Shown: positions 1-5,339 of the stretch, in pieces | How the letters are laid out: the number at the start of each line of letters is the position of its first letter | How positions within the stretch are numbered: position 1 is the stretch's first letter | Source: an uncultured Chlamydiaceae bacterium | GTDB lineage: Bacteria > Chlamydiota > Chlamydiia > Chlamydiales > Parachlamydiaceae | Assembly (NCBI GenBank): GCA_945957185.1 | Contig: CAMFKA010000119.1 | Location: 1 to 6,734, forward strand | Length of the DNA: 6,734 nucleotides | Direction: 5' to 3' | Translations under genes and position numbers: made by a program | The notes under the pieces: generated by a model | Database searches by the model: none | Seen by the model: only the letters and a program-made list of their open reading frames with translations | What the model was told of the DNA's origin: nothing

Positions 1-645
1 GATGAAACTGTCGACATCTCCAAAACCGGTGAACATGTCTCCCCGGCCAAATGGAAAGAAATGCTTGAAACTCTCCCCGGAAAAGTCTTGATCGACGTCC
101 GAAACGACTACGAATGGAAGCTGGGGAATTTCACCGGAGCAGAACTTCCTCCCTGTGAAACCTTTAGGGAATTTAAAGAGTACGGCAGCAAATTAAAAGA
201 GCAAGTTGATCCGCAGAAAACTCCGGTCATGATGTACTGCACCGGAGGAATCCGTTGCGAGCTTTACTCGGCTGTTCTCAAAGAGTTAGGATTTGACAAT
301 GTATTTCAACTTGATGGTGGCATCATCAACTACGGTCTTCAGCAAGGGGTCGACCACTGGAATGGGAAGCTGTTTGTCTTTGACGATCGATTAGCTGTTC
401 CCATCTGTGAGGATGACGCCCCCGTGATTGGAAAATGTCACCACTGCCAAACGCCGAACGAAACCTATCTGAACTGCGCAAACATGGACTGCAATAATCT
501 ATTTCTCTGCTGTTCAGAGTGCGCAAGCAATTTCCAAGGGTGCTGCAGCGAAACATGCAAATGTGCAGAGCGCGTGCGCCCCTATCATAAAGATACAGCC
601 CACAAACCGTTTCGTCGTTCGCATTTGTTGGAATCCAACCCCTAA
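1..645 (+). CDS. trhO: tRNA uridine(34) hydroxylase TrhO (rhodanese family), 3' part
   Basis: The reading frame is open from base 1, so the gene starts before the window; the ATG at 61 is internal. About 215 residues remain of a protein that is usually 320-350 residues long, so the N-terminal domain is missing. The rhodanese domain is clear: the DVRNDYEWK block follows the KWKEML segment, and the active-site loop CTGGIRC has its catalytic Cys at bases 238-240. The C-terminus carries the family's Cys-rich region (CHHC and several further Cys pairs at bases 436-567), typical of the rhodanese C-terminal domain. TrhO (formerly YceA/UPF0176) hydroxylates U34 of certain tRNAs to 5-hydroxyuridine using O2, which helps wobble decoding. 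It acts in the cytoplasm. The stop TAA (643-645) directly precedes the first candidate HipB operator. The family call is firm; the exact reaction in this organism is inferred from homologues. Confidence 0.93.
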   Translation, partial: DETVDISKTGEHVSPAKWKEMLETLPGKVLIDVRNDYEWKLGNFTGAELPPCETFREFKEYGSKLKEQVDPQKTPVMMYCTGGIRCELYSAVLKELGFDNVFQLDGGIINYGLQQGVDHWNGKLFVFDDRLAVPICEDDAPVIGKCHHCQTPNETYLNCANMDCNNLFLCCSECASNFQGCCSETCKCAERVRPYHKDTAHKPFRRSHLLESNP

Positions 646-647
646 AA

Positions 648-667
648 TTTACCGCAACAACAGTAAA
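648..667. promoter_or_regulatory. Candidate HipB operator O1 (TTTAC-N10-GTAAA)
   Basis: A 20-bp inverted repeat with arms TTTAC and GTAAA around a 10-bp core (CGCAACAACA). The symmetry extends to AATTTAC/GTAAATT at 646-669. It is the first of three similar sites between trhO and hipB, all starting TTTACCGC when read in one direction. Its location just after the trhO stop and its similarity to the other two suggest a repressor site for the HTH protein encoded downstream. Binding is inferred. Confidence 0.5.
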
Positions 668-706
668 TTAATGCTGTTTCAGCTAAATTTTACTTCAAAA
701 ACCTCA

Positions 707-751
707 AAAACCCACATTTTTACCGCTATCGAGGTAAAAATGTAGGGTTTT
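707..751 (+). terminator. Long hairpin after trhO, possible bidirectional terminator
   Basis: Arms 707-724 (AAAACCCACATTTTTACC) and 733-751 pair along 18 bp with a single bulged T and an 8-nt loop (GCTATCGA). The right arm ends in TTTT and is followed by a T-rich stretch. The left arm begins with AAAA, so the opposite strand also ends in a U run. It lies 61 nt after the trhO stop and could end trhO transcription. Its inner part coincides with candidate operator O2, so the symmetry may serve protein binding instead of, or as well as, termination. Confidence 0.5.
719..738. promoter_or_regulatory. Candidate HipB operator O2 (TTTAC-N10-GTAAA)
   Basis: The most symmetric of the three sites: TTTAC, 10-bp core CGCTATCGAG, GTAAA. 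Perfect 11-bp arms extend over 714-724 and 733-743. Its centre is 71 bp from that of O1 and 72 bp from that of O3, which would place the sites on roughly the same face of the helix and allow looping. Assignment to HipB is an inference from position and repetition. Confidence 0.55.
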
Positions 752-775
752 CACATTATTTTCGTGCTATTTTAA

Positions 776-804
776 TTGAAATCACCCAAAATCACTGTTA
801 TAGC
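776..804 (+). promoter_or_regulatory. Promoter of hipBST
   Basis: TTGAAA (776-781) and TATAGC (799-804) are separated by 17 bp, a good match to a housekeeping sigma promoter. Transcription would start near 811, leaving a short leader of about 20 nt before the hipB ATG at 830. Candidate operator O3 (791-810) covers the -10 element, so a protein bound there would block RNA polymerase. No other equally good promoter is visible between trhO and hipB. Confidence 0.6.
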
Positions 805-810
805 GGTAAA
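791..810. promoter_or_regulatory. Candidate HipB operator O3, overlapping the hipB -10
   Basis: Read on the minus strand the site is TTTAC, core CGCTATAACA, GTGAT: the same start as O2 (TTTACCGCTAT) in opposite orientation, with the second half-site degenerate. It covers the predicted -10 hexamer of hipBST and ends 19 bp before the hipB start, the classical place for an autorepressor. Binding is inferred. Confidence 0.55.
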
Positions 811-829
811 TAATCCAGGTTGAGTATTT

Positions 830-1069
830 ATGAATCCTAAAAAAATTGGTGATATGATCCGGTTCCATAGAAAGATTGCCGGGATATCACAAGAAGATCT
901 TGCTCTACAGGCGGGGCTAGGAAAGACTGTTATTTTCGATCTAGAAAAAGGCAAAATGACAGTTCGATTAGAAACTCTTTTAAAAGTCTTATTCGCTCTA
1001 AACATAAAATTAGACTTTCAAAGCCCTTTGATGGATCAGTTTAAGGAGAGTTCACATGAGAAAAGCTAA
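830..1069 (+). CDS. hipB: HipB-type HTH antitoxin/autorepressor (XRE, Y4mF-like)
   Basis: A 79-residue protein made almost entirely of an XRE/HTH_3 DNA-binding domain: IGDMIRFHRKIAGISQEDLA (residues 6-25), a recognition-helix region around GLGKTVIFDLEKGK (residues 29-42), and the ETLLKVLFALNIKLDFQSPL tail (residues 48-67) typical of the Y4mF branch of HipB proteins. It should bind operators as a dimer and repress its own operon, with HipS/HipT as co-repressors or partners. The ATG at 830 has only a weak Shine-Dalgarno (AGGT, 817-820). The 3' end overlaps hipS by 14 bp. As the first gene of hipBST it is the DNA-binding member; in the characterised E. coli O127 system HipB is not the main neutraliser of the toxin. 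The family call is strong; the repressor role follows from family knowledge and the operators seen upstream. Confidence 0.9.
   Translation: MNPKKIGDMIRFHRKIAGISQEDLALQAGLGKTVIFDLEKGKMTVRLETLLKVLFALNIKLDFQSPLMDQFKESSHEKS
1039..1052 (+). repeat. 14-bp direct repeat, copy 1 (contains hipS ribosome binding site)
   Basis: GTTTAAGGAGAGTT occurs here and again at 2294-2307, flanking hipS and hipT almost exactly. This copy holds the strong Shine-Dalgarno AAGGAGAG (1043-1050), 5 nt before the hipS ATG. That is the best ribosome binding site in the hip operon and fixes the hipS start at 1056. Confidence 0.75.
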
Positions 1070-1367
1070 TGTTTTTGTCGATAATATAAAAGCCGGAGAG
1101 CTTCAGGAAATAGTGAGAGCACAGCATTATCGTTTCGTTTATGACGATAATTACAACGGCTCCTCAGTATCATTAGAAATGCCTTTAATAAAAAGAATAT
1201 ACGATTATGATCGCTTCCCTCCATTTTTCGAAGGATTACTCCCTGAAGGAACAATGCTAGAAGCTCTTCTTCGAAAAACAAAAACCGATCGCGATGATTA
1301 TTTTTCACAGCTGATGATAGTTGGACACGACATGGTTGGAAATGTCACTGTCGAGATTGCAAAATGA
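1056..1367 (+). CDS. hipS: HipS: stand-alone HipA N-terminal subdomain, probable antitoxin
   Basis: A 103-residue protein corresponding to the N-terminal subdomain of HipA (Couple_hipA family). Visible family features are the opening strand KANVFVDNIKAGELQ, the RFVYDDNY segment (residues 26-33), SVSLEMPL (37-44), the hallmark PPFFEGLLPEG (55-65), and DDYFSQLMIVGHDMVGNVTV (80-99). In HipBST systems this piece is separate from the kinase and acts as the antitoxin by docking onto HipT. The start is set by a strong AAGGAGAG 5 nt upstream. It overlaps hipB by 14 bp, and its stop overlaps the hipT start as ATGA. The strong ribosome site, compared with the weak ones of hipB and hipT, would give HipS in excess, as expected for an antitoxin. 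A broken full-length hipA is less likely, because the split falls at a domain boundary and hipT has its own start. The antitoxin role is inferred from known homologues. Confidence 0.88.
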   Translation: MRKANVFVDNIKAGELQEIVRAQHYRFVYDDNYNGSSVSLEMPLIKRIYDYDRFPPFFEGLLPEGTMLEALLRKTKTDRDDYFSQLMIVGHDMVGNVTVEIAK

Positions 1368-2299
1368 ATCGATGTCCAATTACATATGAAGCATGCGGAA
1401 AAGATAAATACTCCTCTAAAGGTTTAAAGCTTCTATCCAAAAATTTAAACCATTTAAATGATTTTGCTTATACATCCAAACAACAGCAGCAGCTTGCTCT
1501 GCGGTATGCGGATAAAATGTCAATTCAGGGGATGCAACCCAAGCTAAGTGTTGTGTTTAAGCCCTCTAAAGAGTCATTTGAACTCGTTGAAAGAAACGGA
1601 ACGTACATATTCAAACCTCCCCACGATTCGTACGAAGAAGTGCCCCAAAACGAAGATGTGACAATGAAACTTGCCTCCACAATAGGAATAAGAACCCCAA
1701 TCCATGGCTTAATCTACAATATAGATGGCACTCAAACGTATTTTATCAAGCGATTTGACCGCGCTTCAAAAAACCAAAAAATTGCTGTGGAAGATTTTGG
1801 TCAACTTTTAGGTCTGTCTAGAGACACAAAATATGAATCAAGTATGGAAAAAATGATTCCCGTAATTGATAAACACTGTACGTTTCCCCTAAAGGAAAAA
1901 ATCTACTTATTTAAGATGATCATCTTCAACTTTCTAACGGGTAATGAAGATGTGCACATCAAAAATTTTTCAATCATAAGAAAAAAAAATCGTGTAGAGT
2001 TCAGCCCTGCGTATGATTTGCTGAACACCACTTTAGTCACGACAGGAAAAGAAGAAATCGCACTTCCGTTAAGAGGAAAAAAAAGCAATCTGAAGCGCGA
2101 AGATTTAATCAACTATTTTGGATTGGAAAGACTAGAATTATCTGAGAAATTGATCTCTAAAGAGATTCAAATTTTCGAAAAAGCAATAAAAAAATGGCCG
2201 GCTCTTATTCAAAACTCGTTTTTATCCCCATCTATGCAAAAACGGTACATCGACCTGATTCAATCACGATGGAATAGACTAACGGATAGCTCTGTTTAA
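1364..2299 (+). CDS. hipT: HipT: HipA-like serine/threonine kinase toxin
   Basis: A 311-residue kinase lacking the HipA N-terminal subdomain. It opens with a CPITYEACG segment (residues 4-12). The Gly-rich loop is SIQGMQPK (53-60); Ser53 corresponds to the autophosphorylated Ser150 of HipA and Ser57 of E. coli HipT. Further motifs are the ATP-binding Lys in YIFKPP (Lys84), the conserved NE (96-97), KRFDR (129-133), EDFGQLLGL (143-151), the catalytic DVHIKN (Asp196, Asn201) and the metal-binding Asp218 in AYDLLN. All catalytic positions are present, so the enzyme looks active. Known HipT phosphorylates tryptophanyl-tRNA synthetase and HipA phosphorylates glutamyl-tRNA synthetase; the target here is unknown. 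The gene starts in an ATGA overlap with hipS and has only GAGA upstream, which suggests translational coupling and low yield. Sampled GC is low (39 of 120 bases at 1381-1500), unlike nqrF. An A9 run at 1981-1989 lies just after the catalytic loop. Confidence 0.9.
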   Translation: MNRCPITYEACGKDKYSSKGLKLLSKNLNHLNDFAYTSKQQQQLALRYADKMSIQGMQPKLSVVFKPSKESFELVERNGTYIFKPPHDSYEEVPQNEDVTMKLASTIGIRTPIHGLIYNIDGTQTYFIKRFDRASKNQKIAVEDFGQLLGLSRDTKYESSMEKMIPVIDKHCTFPLKEKIYLFKMIIFNFLTGNEDVHIKNFSIIRKKNRVEFSPAYDLLNTTLVTTGKEEIALPLRGKKSNLKREDLINYFGLERLELSEKLISKEIQIFEKAIKKWPALIQNSFLSPSMQKRYIDLIQSRWNRLTDSSV

Positions 2300-2307
2300 G
2301 GAGAGTT
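2294..2307 (+). repeat. 14-bp direct repeat, copy 2 (over the hipT stop codon)
   Basis: An exact second copy of GTTTAAGGAGAGTT (first copy 1039-1052). It contains the hipT stop TAA (2297-2299) and the AAGGAGAG string. Five bases later there is a GTG directly followed by TAA, so it does not serve an obvious gene. Its last T begins the -35 of the nqrF promoter. Confidence 0.75.
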
Positions 2308-2335
2308 TGAGTGTAAAATGGAAACCAGCTATAAG
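2307..2335 (+). promoter_or_regulatory. Promoter of nqrF-nadE
   Basis: TTGAGT (2307-2312) and TATAAG (2330-2335) are separated by exactly 17 bp. Transcription would start near 2342, giving a leader of about 27 nt that ends in the strong nqrF ribosome site. The promoter begins 8 bp after the hipT stop, so the respiratory genes can be expressed independently of the toxin operon. No terminator was found between hipT and this promoter. Confidence 0.6.
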
Positions 2336-2356
2336 TAGGAGTTAGTGAACAGCAGC

Positions 2357-2361
2357 GGAGG
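2357..2361 (+). promoter_or_regulatory. Ribosome binding site deciding the nqrF start
   Basis: GGAGG lies 7 nt before the ATG at 2369. The in-frame GTG at 2345 has only AGGAG at 2337-2341, 3 nt away, and lies almost at the predicted transcription start. The ATG at 2369 is therefore preferred. Confidence 0.75.
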
Positions 2362-2368
2362 TGCAGGG

Positions 2369-3694
2369 ATGACTGAATTTTACTTATTAGCAGATGCCAC
2401 TAGTCTGGGATTCGACCCCCTGCTAACACTCTATGCCAGCATCGCTTTCGTAGTGATCGGTGTGGGCCTTGCGATCATGATTCTCTTCACAAAAGCTAAG
2501 TTGGTGTCGTCGACTTTAACGACAATTCAAATCAACGATGACCCCGCCCTCACTCGCGTTGTCCCGGGAGGGGGAACCTTACTGAATGCATTAACCTCCA
2601 ACGGCATCCCCATTCCCAGCCCTTGTGGAGGAAAAGCCACTTGTAAGCAATGCCGCGTAGATATCGTAGAGGGTGCCAGCGACCCTCTCGAAACCGATAA
2701 AGCCACATTCACAAAGAAAGAGTTGAAAGAGGGTTGGCGTCTTTCGTGCCAGACAAAAGTCAAGGGAGATCTGAAACTGCATCTCGAACTCCACGACACC
2801 CACGTGTGGAACTGCAAGGTCATCAGCAACGATAACGTTGCAACGTTCATTAAAGAACTTGTCGTAGAACTCCCCGAAGGGGAAGAAGTTCCGTACCGCT
2901 CCGGAGGCTACTTACAATTCCATGTCCCACCGTTCCAAACAAATACCGAAGAGTGGAAAAAGACAATGGATCCCAAATACTATGCTGATTGGGAGAAATT
3001 TGGTCTTTTTGAACGAGAACTGAATTTTAAAAACCTTCCTACAGGGAACGACGAAGTCATTCGCGCTTACTCCATGGCCTCTTACCCAGCAGAAGGAAAA
3101 AAACTCAGATTCAACATCCGAATCGCCACCCCACCGTTTATAGGCGGGAAACTAGCCGAAAGTATCCCTTGGGGAATTTGCTCCACATACACGTTTGGTT
3201 TGAAACCGGGGGATACAGTAAAGCTTTCCGGACCCTACGGTGAATCGTTCATGATCAACGACAACAGCGAATTAGTCTTTCTCATTGGTGGTGCGGGGTC
3301 ATCGTTTGGTCGCAGCCATATCCTTCACTTGTTCAACACAGAAAACACGAAACGTAAAGTGACAATGTGGTATGGAGCCCGTTCGATAAAAGAGAACATC
3401 TACCAAGAAGAGTACGAAGAATTAGAGAAAAAGCACCCCAACTTCAAATACCACCTTGTGCTATCCGAACCGCTACCGGAAGATCTAGCTGCGGGCTGGC
3501 CAAAGGAAGACCCCATTAAAACGAATTTTCTCTTCAGGGCCTTCGAAGAGGGACAACTCAAAAAGATGGATGCTCCCGAAGAGTGCCGATTCTATGTGTG
3601 TGGTCCCCCATTGCACAACAAGAGTGTATTAAAGCTTCTCGACGACTACGGCGTCCCTCGCGAAAATATCGTCCTTGACGACTTTGGAAGCTGA
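2369..3694 (+). CDS. nqrF: Na+-translocating NADH:quinone reductase subunit F
   Basis: A 441-residue NADH-oxidising subunit of Na+-NQR, the membrane complex that passes electrons from NADH to quinone while exporting Na+. An N-terminal membrane helix (about residues 18-40) anchors it. The ferredoxin-like domain has Cys86, Cys92, Cys95 and Cys127, the same spacing as the [2Fe-2S] ligands of Vibrio NqrF. The flavin domain has RAYSMAS (232-238) for FAD. The NADH domain has IGGAG (306-310), YVCGPP (409-414) and the C-terminal DDFG. The loop after GGAG reads SSFGR where most NqrF proteins have MAPMR; I recall this form from chlamydial NqrF. The other nqr genes are not nearby, in line with the scattered nqr loci of Chlamydiae. 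The gene has its own promoter and ribosome site and ends 7 bp before nadE. Sampled GC is 66 of 120 bases (2521-2580 plus 3181-3240), far higher than hipT. Confidence 0.95.
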   Translation: MTEFYLLADATSLGFDPLLTLYASIAFVVIGVGLAIMILFTKAKLVSSTLTTIQINDDPALTRVVPGGGTLLNALTSNGIPIPSPCGGKATCKQCRVDIVEGASDPLETDKATFTKKELKEGWRLSCQTKVKGDLKLHLELHDTHVWNCKVISNDNVATFIKELVVELPEGEEVPYRSGGYLQFHVPPFQTNTEEWKKTMDPKYYADWEKFGLFERELNFKNLPTGNDEVIRAYSMASYPAEGKKLRFNIRIATPPFIGGKLAESIPWGICSTYTFGLKPGDTVKLSGPYGESFMINDNSELVFLIGGAGSSFGRSHILHLFNTENTKRKVTMWYGARSIKENIYQEEYEELEKKHPNFKYHLVLSEPLPEDLAAGWPKEDPIKTNFLFRAFEEGQLKKMDAPEECRFYVCGPPLHNKSVLKLLDDYGVPRENIVLDDFGS

Positions 3695-3701
3695 TGCATC
3701 G

Positions 3702-5339
3702 ATGAAAGTTTCTATCGCCCAAATCAACCCTACCATTGGCGACTTTCGCGGCAACCGCAACGAAATCGTCGAAGGGATTCGTCGCGCCCGGCAGCAAGGG
3801 GCGCAAATCGTATTATTTCCCGAATGCGCCATCACAGGGTATCCTGCAGAAGATTTTTTATTGATTCCTGAATTTATCGACGAAGCAAACAGTACACTCC
3901 TGTCTATTGTACCTGAGACTACGGGGATCTGCGCGATCATCGGTCTGCCCACACGCTGTGAAGGGCTCGGAGAGAAAAAGCTCTATAACAGCGCTGCTGT
4001 TATGGTTAACGGCACGATTATCGGTTATCACCACAAACAACTTCTTCCGACGTATGACGTCTTCGATGAACGCAGGTACTTTGAACCCGGTAAAGAGCTG
4101 CGCATTTGGGATATTTTTGGCAAACGCGTTGCTATAACAATCTGCGAAGACCTATGGGAAGGATGCCTGGTCCTTAAAGAATCTTCGTACCACCAAAATA
4201 TCTTAAAAAAATTAAAAGCAGGAAACCCCGACCTCTTTCTCAATTTATCAGCCTCCCCCTACTACAAGGGTAAAGTGGAAACTCGCATTAATCTTTGTCG
4301 ACACGCTGCACAAACTCTGGGAGCCCCGGTTGTGCTTTGCAATCAATTTGGAGGCAACGATAGCCTTGTATTTGATGGCCACAGCATTGCTATGGATAAA
4401 CATGGACAGCTGCAGCAGCTAGGAAATGGGTTCGCCTTCGACCAGTTTGTCTACGACACAGACACTCCTTCCAAAAAATACGACTACATCTACAATCCTA
4501 ACAAGGAGATCTACCAAGCACTGGTAGTAGGTCTTCGAGACTATTTTCATAAATCGGGGCTACAAAAAGCGTGTTTAGGGTTGTCCGGAGGAATCGACTC
4601 CGCATTAGTCGCTTGTATTGCTGTGGATGCATTAGGAGCAGAAAACATCCTGGGAGTGTTAATGCCCTCTCGCTACTCCAGCAAAGAGAGTTTTACAGAT
4701 GCCTATGACTTAGTAAAAAATTTAGGGATCGCTACCAAAGAAATATCGATTGAATCTGCCTTTACTTCCTATTTAGAAGTTCTAAATCCCCATTTTGAAG
4801 GAAAAAATACCGATATCACTGAAGAGAATCTACAAGCACGCGTTCGTGGGATGATGTTAATGGCCCTTTCCAATAAGCATGGGTACACAGTGTTGGCGAC
4901 GGGCAACAAAAGCGAATTAGCAATGGGCTACTGCACATTATATGGCGATATGTGTGGAGGCATTGCGCCTATCGGAGATATCACCAAAACAGAGGTCTAT
5001 TCTTTAGCGCGATGGATCAATCGCCACAAGGCGATTATCCCTGAAAATTGCATTCAAAAACCTCCGTCAGCAGAATTAAAACCCAATCAAAAAGATAGTG
5101 ACACCCTCCCTGACTACGCTATTTTAGATAATATCATTAAGGCACATGTAGAGGGATATCACTCTGCAGAGCAAATTGTACGTGCTTACGGCTACCCTGA
5201 AGAGCTCGTCAATCGTGTGATCAAGGCGATCCACAGAAATGAATTTAAAAGGCGCCAAGGGGCGCCTGCTTTAAAGGTATCTCCGAAAGCGTTTAGCTAC
5301 GGCAGAAGATTCCCAATCGTACAACGTCACTTCAATTGA
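3702..5339 (+). CDS. nadE: Glutamine-dependent NAD+ synthetase
   Basis: A 545-residue two-domain enzyme of normal length for the shorter bacterial glutamine-dependent type. The N-terminal nitrilase-like glutaminase domain has the Glu41 (LFPE), Lys112 (HHKQ) and Cys148 (ITICED) triad that frees ammonia from glutamine. The C-terminal synthetase domain has the ATP-pyrophosphatase P-loop SGGIDS (295-300), then ATGNKSELAMGY (399-410), GDMCGGIAPIGD (415-426) and the final RFPIVQRHFN. It converts nicotinic acid adenine dinucleotide, ATP and glutamine to NAD+, the last step of NAD synthesis, in the cytosol. The ATG at 3702 is chosen because the family begins MKVSIAQINPTIGD there; a TTG at 3675 lies inside nqrF. 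A GGAAG at 3686-3690 can serve as ribosome site. Only 7 bp separate it from nqrF, so co-transcription is likely. Its 3' end overlaps the convergent gene by 8 bp. Confidence 0.96.
   Translation: MKVSIAQINPTIGDFRGNRNEIVEGIRRARQQGAQIVLFPECAITGYPAEDFLLIPEFIDEANSTLLSIVPETTGICAIIGLPTRCEGLGEKKLYNSAAVMVNGTIIGYHHKQLLPTYDVFDERRYFEPGKELRIWDIFGKRVAITICEDLWEGCLVLKESSYHQNILKKLKAGNPDLFLNLSASPYYKGKVETRINLCRHAAQTLGAPVVLCNQFGGNDSLVFDGHSIAMDKHGQLQQLGNGFAFDQFVYDTDTPSKKYDYIYNPNKEIYQALVVGLRDYFHKSGLQKACLGLSGGIDSALVACIAVDALGAENILGVLMPSRYSSKESFTDAYDLVKNLGIATKEISIESAFTSYLEVLNPHFEGKNTDITEENLQARVRGMMLMALSNKHGYTVLATGNKSELAMGYCTLYGDMCGGIAPIGDITKTEVYSLARWINRHKAIIPENCIQKPPSAELKPNQKDSDTLPDYAILDNIIKAHVEGYHSAEQIVRAYGYPEELVNRVIKAIHRNEFKRRQGAPALKVSPKAFSYGRRFPIVQRHFN
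5244..5275 (-). terminator. Terminator-like hairpin for the minus-strand gene, inside nadE
   Basis: AGGCGCC (5250-5256), a 4-nt loop and GGCGCCT (5261-5267) form a GC-rich 7-bp stem. Outer TTTAAA boxes (5244-5249 and 5270-5275) can extend it across a 2-nt bulge. Read on the minus strand, the stem runs straight into TTTTAAATT, the shape of an intrinsic terminator, 57 nt or more after the stop of the minus-strand gene at 5332. Read on the plus strand it has no useful T run. It lies in nadE codons for the KRRQGAPAL segment, so part of its sequence is protein-constrained. Confidence 0.5.

Noticed and set aside
563..745. 60-codon open frame running from trhO into the intergenic region
   Set aside because: It starts inside trhO in another frame, has no ribosome site, and ends within the hairpin/operator region.
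772..1005. Antisense open frame across hipB
   Set aside because: It is a shadow of hipB with no protein-like features and runs across the hipB promoter.
1056..2299. A single hipA gene broken by frameshift
   Set aside because: The break falls at the HipA subdomain boundary, the downstream part has its own ATG in an ATGA overlap and a family-typical CPITYE start, and both parts are intact. This fits the known HipBST split.
2318..2338. Six-codon open frame (METSYK) between hipT and nqrF
   Set aside because: It is very short, has no nearby ribosome site, and overlaps the spacer and -10 of the nqrF promoter.
2345..2368. GTG start giving a longer NqrF
   Set aside because: The GTG lies almost at the predicted transcription start and has poorer ribosome-site spacing. 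The ATG at 2369 has GGAGG at 7 nt.
3675..3701. TTG start extending NadE into nqrF
   Set aside because: The family N-terminus begins MKVSIAQ at 3702, and the extra nine residues are nqrF sequence in another frame.
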